NCBI GenBank assembly: GCA_017464525.1
Contig: JAFTZM010000026.1
Location: 1-64,000, forward strand
DNA from: Clostridia bacterium
Lineage (GTDB): Bacteria > Bacillota > Clostridia > Oscillospirales > QAKW01
Direction: 5' to 3'
DNA: 64,000 nt
This document shows, in pieces, positions 31,032-39,174 of the stretch (within the stretch, counting starts at the first letter, position 1; each line of letters opens with the position of its first letter). The notes below the pieces were generated by a model. That model saw only the letters and a program-made list of their open reading frames with translations, made no database searches and had not been told where the DNA came from. Both the position numbers and the translations under genes were made by a program.

Positions 31032-32657
31032 ATGAAAGTTTGTGTATTTCAACCGGCCTATTCTACCGATTATGCCCAGAGCGAGGAAAAATTTCTTTGG
31101 GAAATGGCGCAATTGGATGGGTGCGATCCTTCTATGGATCTCATCGTGCTGCCGGAGGCATCGGATGTCCCCTGCCTGGCCCATACCAACGAGGAATTTC
31201 TGGAGAGCCACGCCAGATATACCAAACCCCTTCTGGAAAAGGCAACGGAGACCGCCAAGCGCTGCGGAGCGGTGCTTTTTATCAGCGGGTATTTTGATAG
31301 TGAAACAGGCATCCGAAACACCACCTTTGCCTTCGACAGTAAGGGCAATCCCGCCGGTCATTATTATAAGCAGCACCTCACCCCCGGCGAGGTGACCAAG
31401 CGCCGGCTGGATAGCCGCTATACCTATGAATACGATGAACCTACCGTGCTGGAGATCGAGGGCCTGCGCTACGGCTTTCTGACCTGCTACGACTTTTATT
31501 TTTATGAAAACTATGCCCATATGGCCCGGAAAAACCTGGATATCATCATCGGCTGCTCTCATCAGCGGAGCGATACCCATTTGGCGCTGGAGATCATGAG
31601 CCGTTTTCTGGCCTATAATACCAACGCCTATGTGGTGCGTTCCTCGGTGAGTATGGATGAGAATTCCACCATAGGCGGCTGTAGCCTGGTGGCCGCCCCC
31701 AACGGCGAACTGCTGCTGAATATGAAGAGCCGGGTGGGAGTGGAAACGGTGGAGATCGATCCTCGCGCCAAGTATTATAAGCCTGCCGGCTTCGGCGGGG
31801 AGCTGGCGGCCCACTATGAGTATATCGAGCGGGGGCGCCGCCCTTGGAAGTACCGCCCTGCTGGCAGCGCTATCTGTCTGCCCGATTACCAGATGCCCTA
31901 TCCCCGAGTCTGCGCCCACCGTGGCTTTAATTCGGTTGCCCCCGAAAACAGTATGCCCGCCTTCGGTGCTGCTGTTGCCATGGGTGCCGAGGAGATGGAA
32001 TTCGACCTCTGGTGGACCAAGGACGGCGAGGTGGTCTCCATCCATGATAGCACCCTGGATCGGGTCTCCGACGGTACCGGCAAGGTCTACGACCACACCT
32101 ATGAGGAACTGCTGCAGTACGATTTCGGCAGCAAGACCGGCGAAAAATACAAGGGTCTTAAGATCCTGAAATTCGAGGAGATCCTTCAAAAATTCTCTTG
32201 CCATGTGATCATGAATATCCACCTGAAATCCATGGATAACGTGACCCCCCTGCCGGAGGAGCATCTGAAAAAGATCATCGCCCTCATCGATAAGTACGAT
32301 TGCCGCAAATATGTCTATTTCATGAGCGGAAACGACACCGTGCAGGCCCAGCTGCGGGAGCTGGCTCCCGATATCTGCCGCTGCATGGGGGCCGGAGACC
32401 GTAAGATGGAAATTGTGGATCGGGCCATCGCTCTGGGTTGTAAAAAGGTGCAGCTGTTCACCAAGTATTATGATCAGGAAATGATCGATAAAGCCCACGC
32501 CCACGGCATCATCTGCAACTATTTCTACTGCGATACCCAGGAGGATGCCCGAAAAATGCTGGAAATGGGCATTGATTGCATCCTGACCAACGATTACAAC
32601 CTGATCTCTCAGGTGGTGGAGCGTCCCGATTGGGATGAATGGAGGTTCGATTCATGA
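31032..32657 (+). CDS. Nitrilase-superfamily / glycerophosphodiester phosphodiesterase fusion
   Basis: The product has 541 residues and two complete catalytic domains. Residues 1-about 285: carbon-nitrogen hydrolase with Glu42 (VLPEAS), Lys113 (YYKQHLTPGE) and Cys152 (LTCYDF), the Glu-Lys-Cys triad. Residues about 290-541: GDPD TIM barrel with CAHRGFNSVAPENS (His297, Arg298, Glu306), MEFDLWWTKDG (Glu323, Asp325) and VSIHDSTLDRVSDGTG (His338). No signal peptide, so the action is cytoplasmic. It could hydrolyse an amide and a glycerophosphodiester of one substrate such as an N-acyl or glycerophospho-sugar/amine. The stop overlaps the next start (ATGA). I know of no described enzyme with this architecture. 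Confidence 0.9.
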   Translation: MKVCVFQPAYSTDYAQSEEKFLWEMAQLDGCDPSMDLIVLPEASDVPCLAHTNEEFLESHARYTKPLLEKATETAKRCGAVLFISGYFDSETGIRNTTFAFDSKGNPAGHYYKQHLTPGEVTKRRLDSRYTYEYDEPTVLEIEGLRYGFLTCYDFYFYENYAHMARKNLDIIIGCSHQRSDTHLALEIMSRFLAYNTNAYVVRSSVSMDENSTIGGCSLVAAPNGELLLNMKSRVGVETVEIDPRAKYYKPAGFGGELAAHYEYIERGRRPWKYRPAGSAICLPDYQMPYPRVCAHRGFNSVAPENSMPAFGAAVAMGAEEMEFDLWWTKDGEVVSIHDSTLDRVSDGTGKVYDHTYEELLQYDFGSKTGEKYKGLKILKFEEILQKFSCHVIMNIHLKSMDNVTPLPEEHLKKIIALIDKYDCRKYVYFMSGNDTVQAQLRELAPDICRCMGAGDRKMEIVDRAIALGCKKVQLFTKYYDQEMIDKAHAHGIICNYFYCDTQEDARKMLEMGIDCILTNDYNLISQVVERPDWDEWRFDS

Positions 32658-33838
32658 AATATACTCTCTATGGCGATGGGATCCACGATGATACCCTGGC
32701 TATTCAGGAGCTGATCGATAGCGGGGTCTGCGAGGTGTGCCTCCCCGCTCCGGAAAAATTCTATCTCATCTCAGCCCCGCTGGTGCTGCCTTCTAACTTC
32801 CGGCTGGTATTGCCCCGGTTTGCGGAGGTGCGGCTGGCGGAGGGCGCCTCCTGCCTGATGGTGCAGAATAAACTGGTGCCTTCTCCCGGTCGGAGGCTTT
32901 CGGAGGATGTTTATGAGCACGCCGTCCTTGAGCACCTTTGGAGCTATGTCGACGATTATTCCCCCGATGCCCCCTGCCAAAATATCGAACTGCGGGGCGG
33001 CATCTGGAACTATAACAATCAGCAGCAGCTCCCCAACCCCGAGCGCAAAAGCCCCGAAAGCCTTGCTAAGCGGGATTTTTACGGTTGCGCCATGCTCTTC
33101 TATAATGTCAAAAACCTCAAGATCTGCGAGCTGACCGTCAAGGATCCCTGCCAGTACGGCGTTACGCTGGATACCGTCTCCTATTTTACGGTGGAGGATA
33201 TCACCTTTGATTATAATCTGGGGAATCCCATCCCCCTCAATATGGACGGCATCCATCTGGACGGTAACTGCCATTACGGTACCCTCCAAAACCTCAAGGG
33301 CACCTGCTATGATGACCTGGTGGCCCTCAACGCCCACGAAGGGTCCCGAGGGGATATCACCGATATCGAGATCCGGGGTCTCTTTGCCGATTATTGCCAT
33401 AGCGCTGTCCGGCTGCTGGCGGCAGGGGAACGGGTGGAACGGATCCATATCACCGATATTTTCGGCAATTTTTATCAGTATTGCGTGGGAATTACCAAGT
33501 ATTATGCAGGAGAAAATGGCTTTTTTGATGCCATTACCGTTGAAAACGTTTACGCCGCCAAGGCTATGCCGGCGGTGAAGGGAGAATTTTCCCATCCCCG
33601 TAGCGCCGAAGTTGCGCTGCCCTTTCTCTGGGTGCAAAAGGGAACAGAAGTCCAAACTCTGACTCTGCGGGAGATCCACCGCCGGGAAAAATGTAACCCT
33701 AAGCCCACTGTTGTGGTGGACGAGGACGCCCTGGTGGAGCGGCTGGTGCTGGAAAATATCACCAGCCATAACGCCCCGTTGCTGGAAAATAACGGAACGG
33801 TTGAAAACCTTTATACCGAGAATTTGAGTGAAAAGTAA
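32654..33838 (+). CDS. Right-handed beta-helix protein (pectate-lyase/GH28-like)
   Basis: The product has 394 residues without a signal peptide. The start YTLYGDGIHDDTLAIQELID is the pectate-lyase superfamily/GH28 entry motif, and coil repeats with G-x-H-x-D (NMDGIHLDGNCHYGTL) follow: DGIH-x-D resembles the acidic pair of polygalacturonase-type enzymes. Later repeats (ADYCHSAVRLLAAGER, YQYCVGITKYY) complete the helix. It probably acts on a uronic-acid-rich or other glycoside intracellularly. It is coupled to the nitrilase-GDPD fusion (ATGA) with GGAGG inside that gene, so both are made together. The operon ends in a strong terminator. Confidence 0.82.
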   Translation: MKYTLYGDGIHDDTLAIQELIDSGVCEVCLPAPEKFYLISAPLVLPSNFRLVLPRFAEVRLAEGASCLMVQNKLVPSPGRRLSEDVYEHAVLEHLWSYVDDYSPDAPCQNIELRGGIWNYNNQQQLPNPERKSPESLAKRDFYGCAMLFYNVKNLKICELTVKDPCQYGVTLDTVSYFTVEDITFDYNLGNPIPLNMDGIHLDGNCHYGTLQNLKGTCYDDLVALNAHEGSRGDITDIEIRGLFADYCHSAVRLLAAGERVERIHITDIFGNFYQYCVGITKYYAGENGFFDAITVENVYAAKAMPAVKGEFSHPRSAEVALPFLWVQKGTEVQTLTLREIHRREKCNPKPTVVVDEDALVERLVLENITSHNAPLLENNGTVENLYTENLSEK

Positions 33839-33873
33839 AAGGAGCCGAAGGGGCACCCCTCGGCTCCTTTTAC
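33837..33873. terminator. Bidirectional terminator
   Basis: AAAAGGAGCCGA, a loop with AGGGGCACCCC pairing, and TCGGCTCCTTTT. It serves the convergent genes ending at 33838 (plus) and 33870 (minus). Confidence 0.9.
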
Positions 33874-34700
33874 TTTTTGAATCCCTCCCCCAATACCTCC
33901 CGGGCGTCGGTTACCACGATAAAGGCGGCAGGATCGGTGGCCTTGATCAGCTCGATGAGCCGGGGCAGTTGCTTGGGGCTTACCACGCAAAGGAGGGTCT
34001 TACCCTCTGCTTTGGTGTACTGCCCGGTGCTGTGAAGGGCAGTAACGCCCCGCCCTAATTCGTCCAGAATGGCAGAAGAGATAGTTTCGTAGTTTTTGGA
34101 AAAGATCTGCACCGCCTTGGCGGTGTTACCGAGGGTGAGGATGCCGTCGGTGATTCGGGCGGCGATGACCATGGAAAGCAGGGAATAGCAGGCCACCGTC
34201 ACGCTTCGGAACACCAGCGCCGCCAGCAGAATAATGGCGCAATCGATGAAAAGGATCAGATTGGCCATGGAGATGTGGGGCATGAACCGGTGTAGGATCA
34301 GGGCGGCCATATCGCTGCCCCCGGTGGAGGCTCCCTGCCGCACCACCAGCCCGATGCCGGCCCCCATCAGCACCCCGCCCAGCAGAGTGGCAGCCAGCAG
34401 ATCCCCGGTGTAGATCGGCAGATAGGAGGTCAGCTGCAGAAAGGCAGAAAGCAGCAGAATTCCCGCCGCGCTTCGGAGCAGCGTCCCCTTCCCCAAAAAA
34501 CGGAAGGCCAGCAGAAAGAGCAGGATGTTCAGCCCGATGGTGGTGGCGGAAAGGGGAATCTTAAAAAAGTACAGCAGCACCGTGCCAATGGAGCTGATCC
34601 CCCCGGAGGATATTTTCTGAGGCACCAGAAATTGGTTTAGGGAAATGGCCAATAGCAGGGTTCCGATGGCGATGAGGCAGTAGGATGAAAATTTTTTCAT
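33870..34700 (-). CDS. YitT-family membrane protein (DUF161/DUF2179)
   Basis: The product has 276 residues. Five membrane helices (CLIAIGTLLLAISLNQFLVP, PLSATTIGLNILLFLLAF, DLLAATLLGGVLMGAGIGLVV, ANLILFIDCAIILLAALVF) are followed by a soluble DUF2179 domain of about 80 residues (GVTALHSTGQYTKAEGKTLL, IIKATDPAAFIVVTDAREVLGEGFKK). The GASTGGSD loop is a family hallmark. Role unknown, though members are common in Firmicutes and may sense or transport ions or amino acids. Single gene with AGGAGAGTTTT ribosome site. Confidence 0.95.
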   Translation of the reverse strand: MKKFSSYCLIAIGTLLLAISLNQFLVPQKISSGGISSIGTVLLYFFKIPLSATTIGLNILLFLLAFRFLGKGTLLRSAAGILLLSAFLQLTSYLPIYTGDLLAATLLGGVLMGAGIGLVVRQGASTGGSDMAALILHRFMPHISMANLILFIDCAIILLAALVFRSVTVACYSLLSMVIAARITDGILTLGNTAKAVQIFSKNYETISSAILDELGRGVTALHSTGQYTKAEGKTLLCVVSPKQLPRLIELIKATDPAAFIVVTDAREVLGEGFKK

Positions 34701-34780
34701 AAAACTCTCCTAAAAAAGTCGTGCAAAATGGCGAAAAGTCATATATAATAAAATTATAAAACCGAAAGGAGCTTTTACAT

Positions 34781-36034
34781 ATGGGATTAATTAAAGCAGG
34801 AATCGGTGCCTTGGGCGGCACTTTGGCCGATCAGTGGAAGGAATTTTTCTATTGCGAGGCCATCGATAAAGATATTTTGGCGGTCAAGGGCCAAAAGCAG
34901 ATCAACGGCCGCTCCTCCAATACCAAGGGGAACGATAATATCATCTCTAATGGCTCCGGCATCGCCGTGGCCGATGGGCAATGTATGATGATCGTGGAGC
35001 AGGGCAAGATCGTGGAAGTCTGCGCCGAGCCCGGCGAATATACCTACGATAAGTCCACCGAGCCCAGCATTTTTACCGGCTCTTTGGGCAAAAGCATCCT
35101 GGAGACCTTCAAGACCGTCGGCAAGCGCTTTGCGCTGGGCGGCGATACCGGCAAGGATCAGCGGGTGTACTATTTCAATACCAAGGAGCTGATCGATAAT
35201 AAATTCGGTACTCCCAACCCCATCCCTTTCCGGGTGGTGGATCCCAAGATCGGGCTGGATATCGATGTTTCGGTGCGGTGCTCCGGCGTTTATTCTTATA
35301 AGATTGCCGATCCGCTGCTGTTTTATACCAATGTTTGCGGAAATTTTGAGGATGAATACCCCCGCTCTGAGCTGGAGGGCCAGCTGAAGACCGAGTTTAT
35401 CAGCGCATTGCAGCCCGCCTTCGGCAAGCTTTCCGAGATGGGCCTGCGCCCGAATCAGATCGTCAATCATAATACTGAAATGGAGCAGGCGCTCAATGAA
35501 GCGCTTTCCCGGAAATGGGGCGAGCTGCGGGGCCTTCGGGTGGTTTCGGTGGCGGTGGGTTCTCTCACCCTGCCGGAAGAGGATGCAGAGCTGATCAAGA
35601 ATGCCCAGCACGCCGCCATCCTGCGGGATCCCTCTATGGCCGCTGCCACCCTGGTGGGAGCGCAGGCCGAGGCCATGAAGACCGCCGCCGGTAACGATGC
35701 CGGCGCCATGACCGGCTTTATGGGGATGGGGATGGCCAATGCCGCCGGCGGTGTCAATGCCCAGAACCTTTATGCCATGGGAGAGCAGCAGAAGCCTGCC
35801 GACGGCTGGAAATGCGGTTGCGGCACTGTCAACTCCGGCAATTTCTGTACCAACTGCGGTACTCCCAAGCCCACCGGTGGCTGGAAGTGCAGCTGCGGCA
35901 AGGTGAACACCGGCAACTTCTGCCCCGAGTGCGGCGCCAAAAAGCCAGCCGCCCGCTGTGAGAAGTGCGGCTGGGAGCCGGAGGATCCGGCCAACCCGCC
36001 TAAATTCTGCCCCAATTGCGGAGATCGTTTTTAA
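34781..36034 (+). CDS. SPFH-domain protein with C-terminal zinc ribbons (YdjI-like)
   Basis: The product has 417 residues. Residues 1-about 310 form an SPFH/virion-core-like domain (FFYCEAIDKDILAVKG, GSGIAVADGQCMMIVEQGKI, PIPFRVVDPKIGLDIDVSVR) as in B. subtilis YdjI. The C-terminus holds three zinc ribbons with paired Cys: WKCGCG...FCTNCG, WKCSCG...FCPECG and CEKCG...FCPNCG. The next genes encode zinc-ribbon and TPM-domain proteins, the same trio as B. subtilis ydjI, ydjG and ydjH. There YdjI helps bring PspA/YdjF to the membrane; no pspA lies here. The ribosome site is AAAGGAGC; the stop overlaps the next start. Confidence 0.9.
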   Translation: MGLIKAGIGALGGTLADQWKEFFYCEAIDKDILAVKGQKQINGRSSNTKGNDNIISNGSGIAVADGQCMMIVEQGKIVEVCAEPGEYTYDKSTEPSIFTGSLGKSILETFKTVGKRFALGGDTGKDQRVYYFNTKELIDNKFGTPNPIPFRVVDPKIGLDIDVSVRCSGVYSYKIADPLLFYTNVCGNFEDEYPRSELEGQLKTEFISALQPAFGKLSEMGLRPNQIVNHNTEMEQALNEALSRKWGELRGLRVVSVAVGSLTLPEEDAELIKNAQHAAILRDPSMAAATLVGAQAEAMKTAAGNDAGAMTGFMGMGMANAAGGVNAQNLYAMGEQQKPADGWKCGCGTVNSGNFCTNCGTPKPTGGWKCSCGKVNTGNFCPECGAKKPAARCEKCGWEPEDPANPPKFCPNCGDRF

Positions 36035-37113
36035 TGGCTACCTTATTAGAATATAAATGCCCCTGCTGTGGAGGTGCTATCAGCTTTGAAAGCAGCCTTC
36101 AAAAACTGAAATGCCCCTATTGCGATACCGAATTTGAGCCGGAGGCGCTGCGGGCCCACGATGAGGTGCTGAATACACAGCAGCCCGATGAAATGGCCTG
36201 GACCACCACCGCCGCCTCCTGGGAGGAAGGGGAGGAAGAGCAGCTTTGCAGCTATGTCTGCAACTCCTGCGGCGGCGAGATCATTGCCGAGGAGACCACC
36301 GCCGCCACTTCCTGCCCCTATTGCGGCAATCCGGTGGTGATGACTGGCCGCCTTTCCGGCGCCCTCCGCCCGGATTATGTCATTCCCTTTAAGTTGGATA
36401 AGGAGGCCGCCAAGGAGGGGCTGCGCAAGCACCTGAAGGGCAAGCGGCTGCTGCCGAAGGTCTTTAAGGATGAAAACCATATCGATGAGATCAAGGGTCT
36501 CTATGTCCCTTTCTGGCTGTTCGAGGCAGATGCACGGGCGGATATCCATTATCGGGCCACCAAGGTGCGGATGTGGAGCGATTCCAACTTCAATTATACC
36601 AAAACCAGCCATTTTTCTGTCCACCGTGCCGGGGAGATCGGCTTTGAGCGGGTGCCGGTGGATGGCTCCCGAAAGATGGATGATGCCCTGATGGAGTCGC
36701 TGGAGCCCTATGACCACCGGGAGGCGGTGGATTTTCAGACCGCCTATCTGGCCGGCTATCTGGCCGATAAGTATGATGTGGATGCCGAAAAGAGCGAGGA
36801 ACGGGCCAATCAGCGCATCAAATGCAGCACCGAGGAGGCCTTTGCCGCCACCGTTCACGGCTATTCCTCTGTGGTGCCCGAAAAAAGTGCGGTGCAGCTG
36901 CAGAACGGCCGGGCGAAATACGCCCTTTACCCGGTGTGGCTGCTGAATACCACCTGGAAGGATCGGCAGTATACCTTTGCCATGAACGGCCAGACCGGAA
37001 AGTTTGTGGGGGATCTGCCCCTGAATTGGAAGGCCTGGTGGGGCTGGTTCTTAGGGATCACCGCCGGGGTGAGCGCCCTGGCCTTTATAGCCATCCGGCT
37101 GTTTTTGATGTGA
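36034..37113 (+). CDS. Zinc-ribbon membrane protein (YdjG-like)
   Basis: The product has 359 residues. Two N-terminal zinc ribbons: KCPCCGGAI...KCPYCDTEF and VCNSCGGEI...SCPYCGNP. A middle soluble domain (YVIPFKLDKEAAKEGLRKHL, KGLYVPFWLFEADARADIHY) is followed by one membrane helix at the end (WFLGITAGVSALAFIAIRLFL). This architecture equals YdjG. The start at 36034 shares one base with the previous stop (TAATG); the longer frame upstream has no ribosome site. Confidence 0.85.
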   Translation: MATLLEYKCPCCGGAISFESSLQKLKCPYCDTEFEPEALRAHDEVLNTQQPDEMAWTTTAASWEEGEEEQLCSYVCNSCGGEIIAEETTAATSCPYCGNPVVMTGRLSGALRPDYVIPFKLDKEAAKEGLRKHLKGKRLLPKVFKDENHIDEIKGLYVPFWLFEADARADIHYRATKVRMWSDSNFNYTKTSHFSVHRAGEIGFERVPVDGSRKMDDALMESLEPYDHREAVDFQTAYLAGYLADKYDVDAEKSEERANQRIKCSTEEAFAATVHGYSSVVPEKSAVQLQNGRAKYALYPVWLLNTTWKDRQYTFAMNGQTGKFVGDLPLNWKAWWGWFLGITAGVSALAFIAIRLFLM

Positions 37114-37123
37114 GGAGGCGGCC

Positions 37124-37849
37124 ATGAAAAGAGTAGTTTGTTTTTTGACCGTCCTTTTGCTGAGCCTTGCCCTGATTCCTGCCGCAGGCGCCCTGACCGA
37201 TCAGGCGGGGCTGCTGAGCGAAGGGGAACAGCAGGCGCTGAATACCGCCCTTTCCGCCATCAGCCGGGAGCATGGCATGGAGGTGGCTGTGGTCACAGTA
37301 AAGACCACCGGCGGGCGGGATGTCTGGTACTATGCCAATGATTATTACGATGAGCATATCGGCGGCAACGGTGTGTTACTGCTGATCTCTGAATATGAGC
37401 GGGAATGGGCGCTGGTCGCTGTAGGCACCGGGTATCGGGCGGTCAACGATGACGCCCAGTTCTATATCGAAGAGAGCATCCTGCCCCTGCTGAAGCAGGA
37501 TCGGTTTTACGATGCCTTTGCCCTTTATGGGGAGCTTTGCGCAGAGATGATCGCCCGCTATGAGGCCGGCGACCCCTATGAAACGCCCTTCCCCTTGGGG
37601 CTGGCAATTCTGATATCGCTGGGGATCGGCCTGGTGACGGGGCTGATCACCGTCACCGTGATGAAGGGAAAACTGAAGACCGTCCGTCGCCAGCCCGGCG
37701 CTGAGGCCTATACCAAAGCCGGCAGTATGAAGCTGACAGTGCAGCAGGATCAGTTTCTCTATTCCAATGTGTCCCGTACCCCCCGCCCCAAGAGCAATAG
37801 CTCCGGCGGAGGCGGCGGCTCCCGCGGCGGAAGATCCGGTAGCTTTTAA
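37124..37849 (+). CDS. TPM-domain protein (YdjH/YgcG-like)
   Basis: The product has 241 residues. An N-terminal signal peptide (VVCFLTVLLLSLALIPAAGA) precedes a TPM domain: LTDQAGLLSEGEQQALNTAL, EVAVVTVKTTGGRDVWYYAND, VLLLISEYEREWALVAVGTG. One membrane helix (LGLAILISLGIGLVTGLITVTVM) follows, then a cytoplasmic Gly/Ser/Arg-rich tail SSGGGGGSRGGRSGSF. Such proteins associate with membrane-stress or phosphatase systems. It is the third gene of the SPFH/zinc-ribbon/TPM operon. Its last about 233 bases are duplicated at 38605-38837. Confidence 0.88.
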   Translation: MKRVVCFLTVLLLSLALIPAAGALTDQAGLLSEGEQQALNTALSAISREHGMEVAVVTVKTTGGRDVWYYANDYYDEHIGGNGVLLLISEYEREWALVAVGTGYRAVNDDAQFYIEESILPLLKQDRFYDAFALYGELCAEMIARYEAGDPYETPFPLGLAILISLGIGLVTGLITVTVMKGKLKTVRRQPGAEAYTKAGSMKLTVQQDQFLYSNVSRTPRPKSNSSGGGGGSRGGRSGSF

Positions 37850-37881
37850 AATTGCACGATCAATAAAATGGAGGTTAAACC

Positions 37882-38484
37882 ATGATTAAGAATATTCTTT
37901 TCGATTGTTCTGATACGCTACTCCGCTTTCATGCCAAGGAGGATCTTGCTACGCAGCTTCAGAACGCCGAACGGGCAGAACGCATCCACAACGCCTATTT
38001 TCAAAACGAGGCTTGGAATGGCTACGACAACGGCGAGCTGACCGTCGAAGAGCTGAAGGCCGTCGCCCTGTCGCTCCTTGATGAAGCAGACCGCCCCATC
38101 GCCAACCGTTATCTCGATACCTTCACCGACCACTATACACCCATTGAGGGGATGGCAGAGCTTTTGCAAGAGCTGAAGAAAAAAGGCTATCCGCTCTATC
38201 TGGTCTCTGATTTTCCGCCATGCTTTCAAACGCTTTGGGAGCGGTACGACTTTTTCAAGCTGTTCGACGGTCGCGCTGTTTCCTACGAAGCGAAGGGCTC
38301 TAAAAAGAATCTGCGGCTTTTCAAATATTTGCTGGAAACCCATAAATTGGATCCTGCCGAATGTCTTTTTATCGATGATCTGGACTATCTCGTTGCCAAT
38401 GCGGAAGCCTGCGGCATCAACGGCCACCGCTTCGTCGGCGCAGCAGAGCTCCGCTTCTACTTAAAAGAACAATCGATCTTATAA
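37882..38484 (+). CDS. HAD-superfamily phosphatase
   Basis: The product has 200 residues. Motif I is FDCSDTLLRF (D-x-S-D-T), motif II YLVSDFPP (Ser), motif III KKNLRLFKYLL with the Lys in KGSKKN, and motif IV LFIDDLDYL (D-D). A helical cap sits between motifs I and II. Substrate unknown. The ribosome site is GGAGG, eight bases from ATG. Its placement between the full TPM gene and a duplicated copy of that gene's 3' end suggests later arrival. Confidence 0.88.
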   Translation: MIKNILFDCSDTLLRFHAKEDLATQLQNAERAERIHNAYFQNEAWNGYDNGELTVEELKAVALSLLDEADRPIANRYLDTFTDHYTPIEGMAELLQELKKKGYPLYLVSDFPPCFQTLWERYDFFKLFDGRAVSYEAKGSKKNLRLFKYLLETHKLDPAECLFIDDLDYLVANAEACGINGHRFVGAAELRFYLKEQSIL

Positions 38485-38493
38485 CATCGAAGG

Positions 38494-38574
38494 TAAAAAT
38501 TCAAAAAAGAGACGGTTGCGAAAGCGGCCGTCTCTTGGTATAATAAAGGTATTCTTTTTTTCGGAGGCATTCAT
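38494..38574 (+). repeat. Copy of the acyl-CoA synthetase leader (promoter, hairpin, ribosome site)
   Basis: These 81 bases match 42687-42766 with one indel and one substitution: a hairpin AAGAGACGG/CCGTCTCTT, a TATAATAAAGG -10 region, a T-run, and CGGAGGCATTCAT. Here the reading start is cut off by a repeat copy (38575), so it drives nothing obvious. Confidence 0.85.
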
Positions 38575-38599
38575 CAATCACAGGACCGTCCCCTGATTG
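38575..38599 (-). repeat. Interspersed short repeat, copy 1
   Basis: Reads CAATCAGGGGACGGTCCTGT then GATTG on the minus strand. It belongs to the family seen at 39103-39174, 41078-41102 and 42528-42629, and sits exactly between the copied leader and the copied TPM tail. Confidence 0.85.
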
Positions 38600-38604
38600 A
38601 TTAT

Positions 38605-38837
38605 CGCTGGGGATCGGTCTGGTGACGGGGCTGATCACCGTCACCGTGATGAAGGGAAAGCTGAAAACGGTCCGCTGCCGGCCCGGCGCCGAGGCCTATA
38701 CCAGGGCCGGCAGTATGAAGCTGACAGTACAGCAGGATCAGTTCCTCTATTCCAATGTGTCCCGTACTCCCCGCCCCAAGAGCAATAGCTCCGGCGGAGG
38801 CGGCGGCTCCCGGGGCGGAAGATCCGGCAGCTTTTAA
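38605..38837 (+). pseudogene. Duplicated 3' end of the TPM-domain gene
   Basis: About 233 bases repeat 37617-37849 with a few substitutions (for example CGC to TGC codons in the KTVRCRPG region). It encodes the membrane-helix end and the Ser/Gly/Arg tail but lacks signal peptide and TPM domain. There is no ribosome site. It is followed by the terminator that probably belonged to the ancestral TPM operon. Confidence 0.88.
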
Positions 38838-38855
38838 AATGAATATCAATTAAGC

Positions 38856-38898
38856 AGGCCACAGGAAAGAGCTTATTCTTTCCTGCGGCCTTTTGTTT
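38856..38898 (+). terminator. Rho-independent terminator
   Basis: AGGCCACAGGAAAGA, loop GCTTAT, TCTTTCCTGCGGCCTTTTGTTT. It follows the copied TPM gene end. Confidence 0.9.
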
Positions 38899-38971
38899 CG
38901 TTATTTTTTACAATAGAAATGATGAAATGTTGTGATAATATACAAAAAATATAAACTTTGTGTTGGATATC

Positions 38972-39000
38972 TTTACAACTTTTCCATATTTTGATATACT
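38972..39000 (+). promoter_or_regulatory. Promoter of the severed Rhs gene
   Basis: TTTACA at 38972-38977, 17-base spacer, TATACT at 38995-39000; the severed open frame begins 55 bases downstream with AAAGGATG as ribosome site. Confidence 0.65.
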
Positions 39001-39054
39001 AAAAATGCGAGATTAATTCCATTGATTTCGACAAAAATGAAAGGATGAAAGACT

Positions 39055-39144
39055 ATGAGAAACAATCCCTGGATCCGCTGGATCGCAACCATTTTAAGCC
39101 TCTCAATCAGGGGACGCTCAATCAGGGGACGGTTCTGTGATTGA
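39055..39144 (+). pseudogene. 5' remnant of an Rhs-type precursor (signal peptide only)
   Basis: ATG at 39055 starts MRNNPWIRWIATILSLS, a basic then hydrophobic stretch like an export signal, with promoter and ribosome site intact. After codon 16 the frame runs into copies of the short repeat and stops at 39142-39144. Rhs core sequence resumes at about 39174. The middle of the gene (most of the Rhs repeats) is missing. Confidence 0.65.
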
Positions 39145-39174
39145 CTATCAATCAGGGGACGGAGGTGTGATTGA
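39103..39174 (+). repeat. Interspersed short repeat, copies 2-4
   Basis: A partial copy (39103-39117), a full copy (39118-39144, TCAATCAGGGGACGGTTCTG then TGATTGA) and a variant (39148-39174, with GGAGGTG replacing GGTTCTG). The variant creates a Shine-Dalgarno for the following open frame. Confidence 0.85.

Noticed and set aside
30885-32504. 539-codon open frame on the minus strand
   Set aside because: It lies fully inside the nitrilase-GDPD fusion, which has complete catalytic motifs and a ribosome site. The long antisense frame comes from GC-rich codon use; its translation has no recognisable domain.
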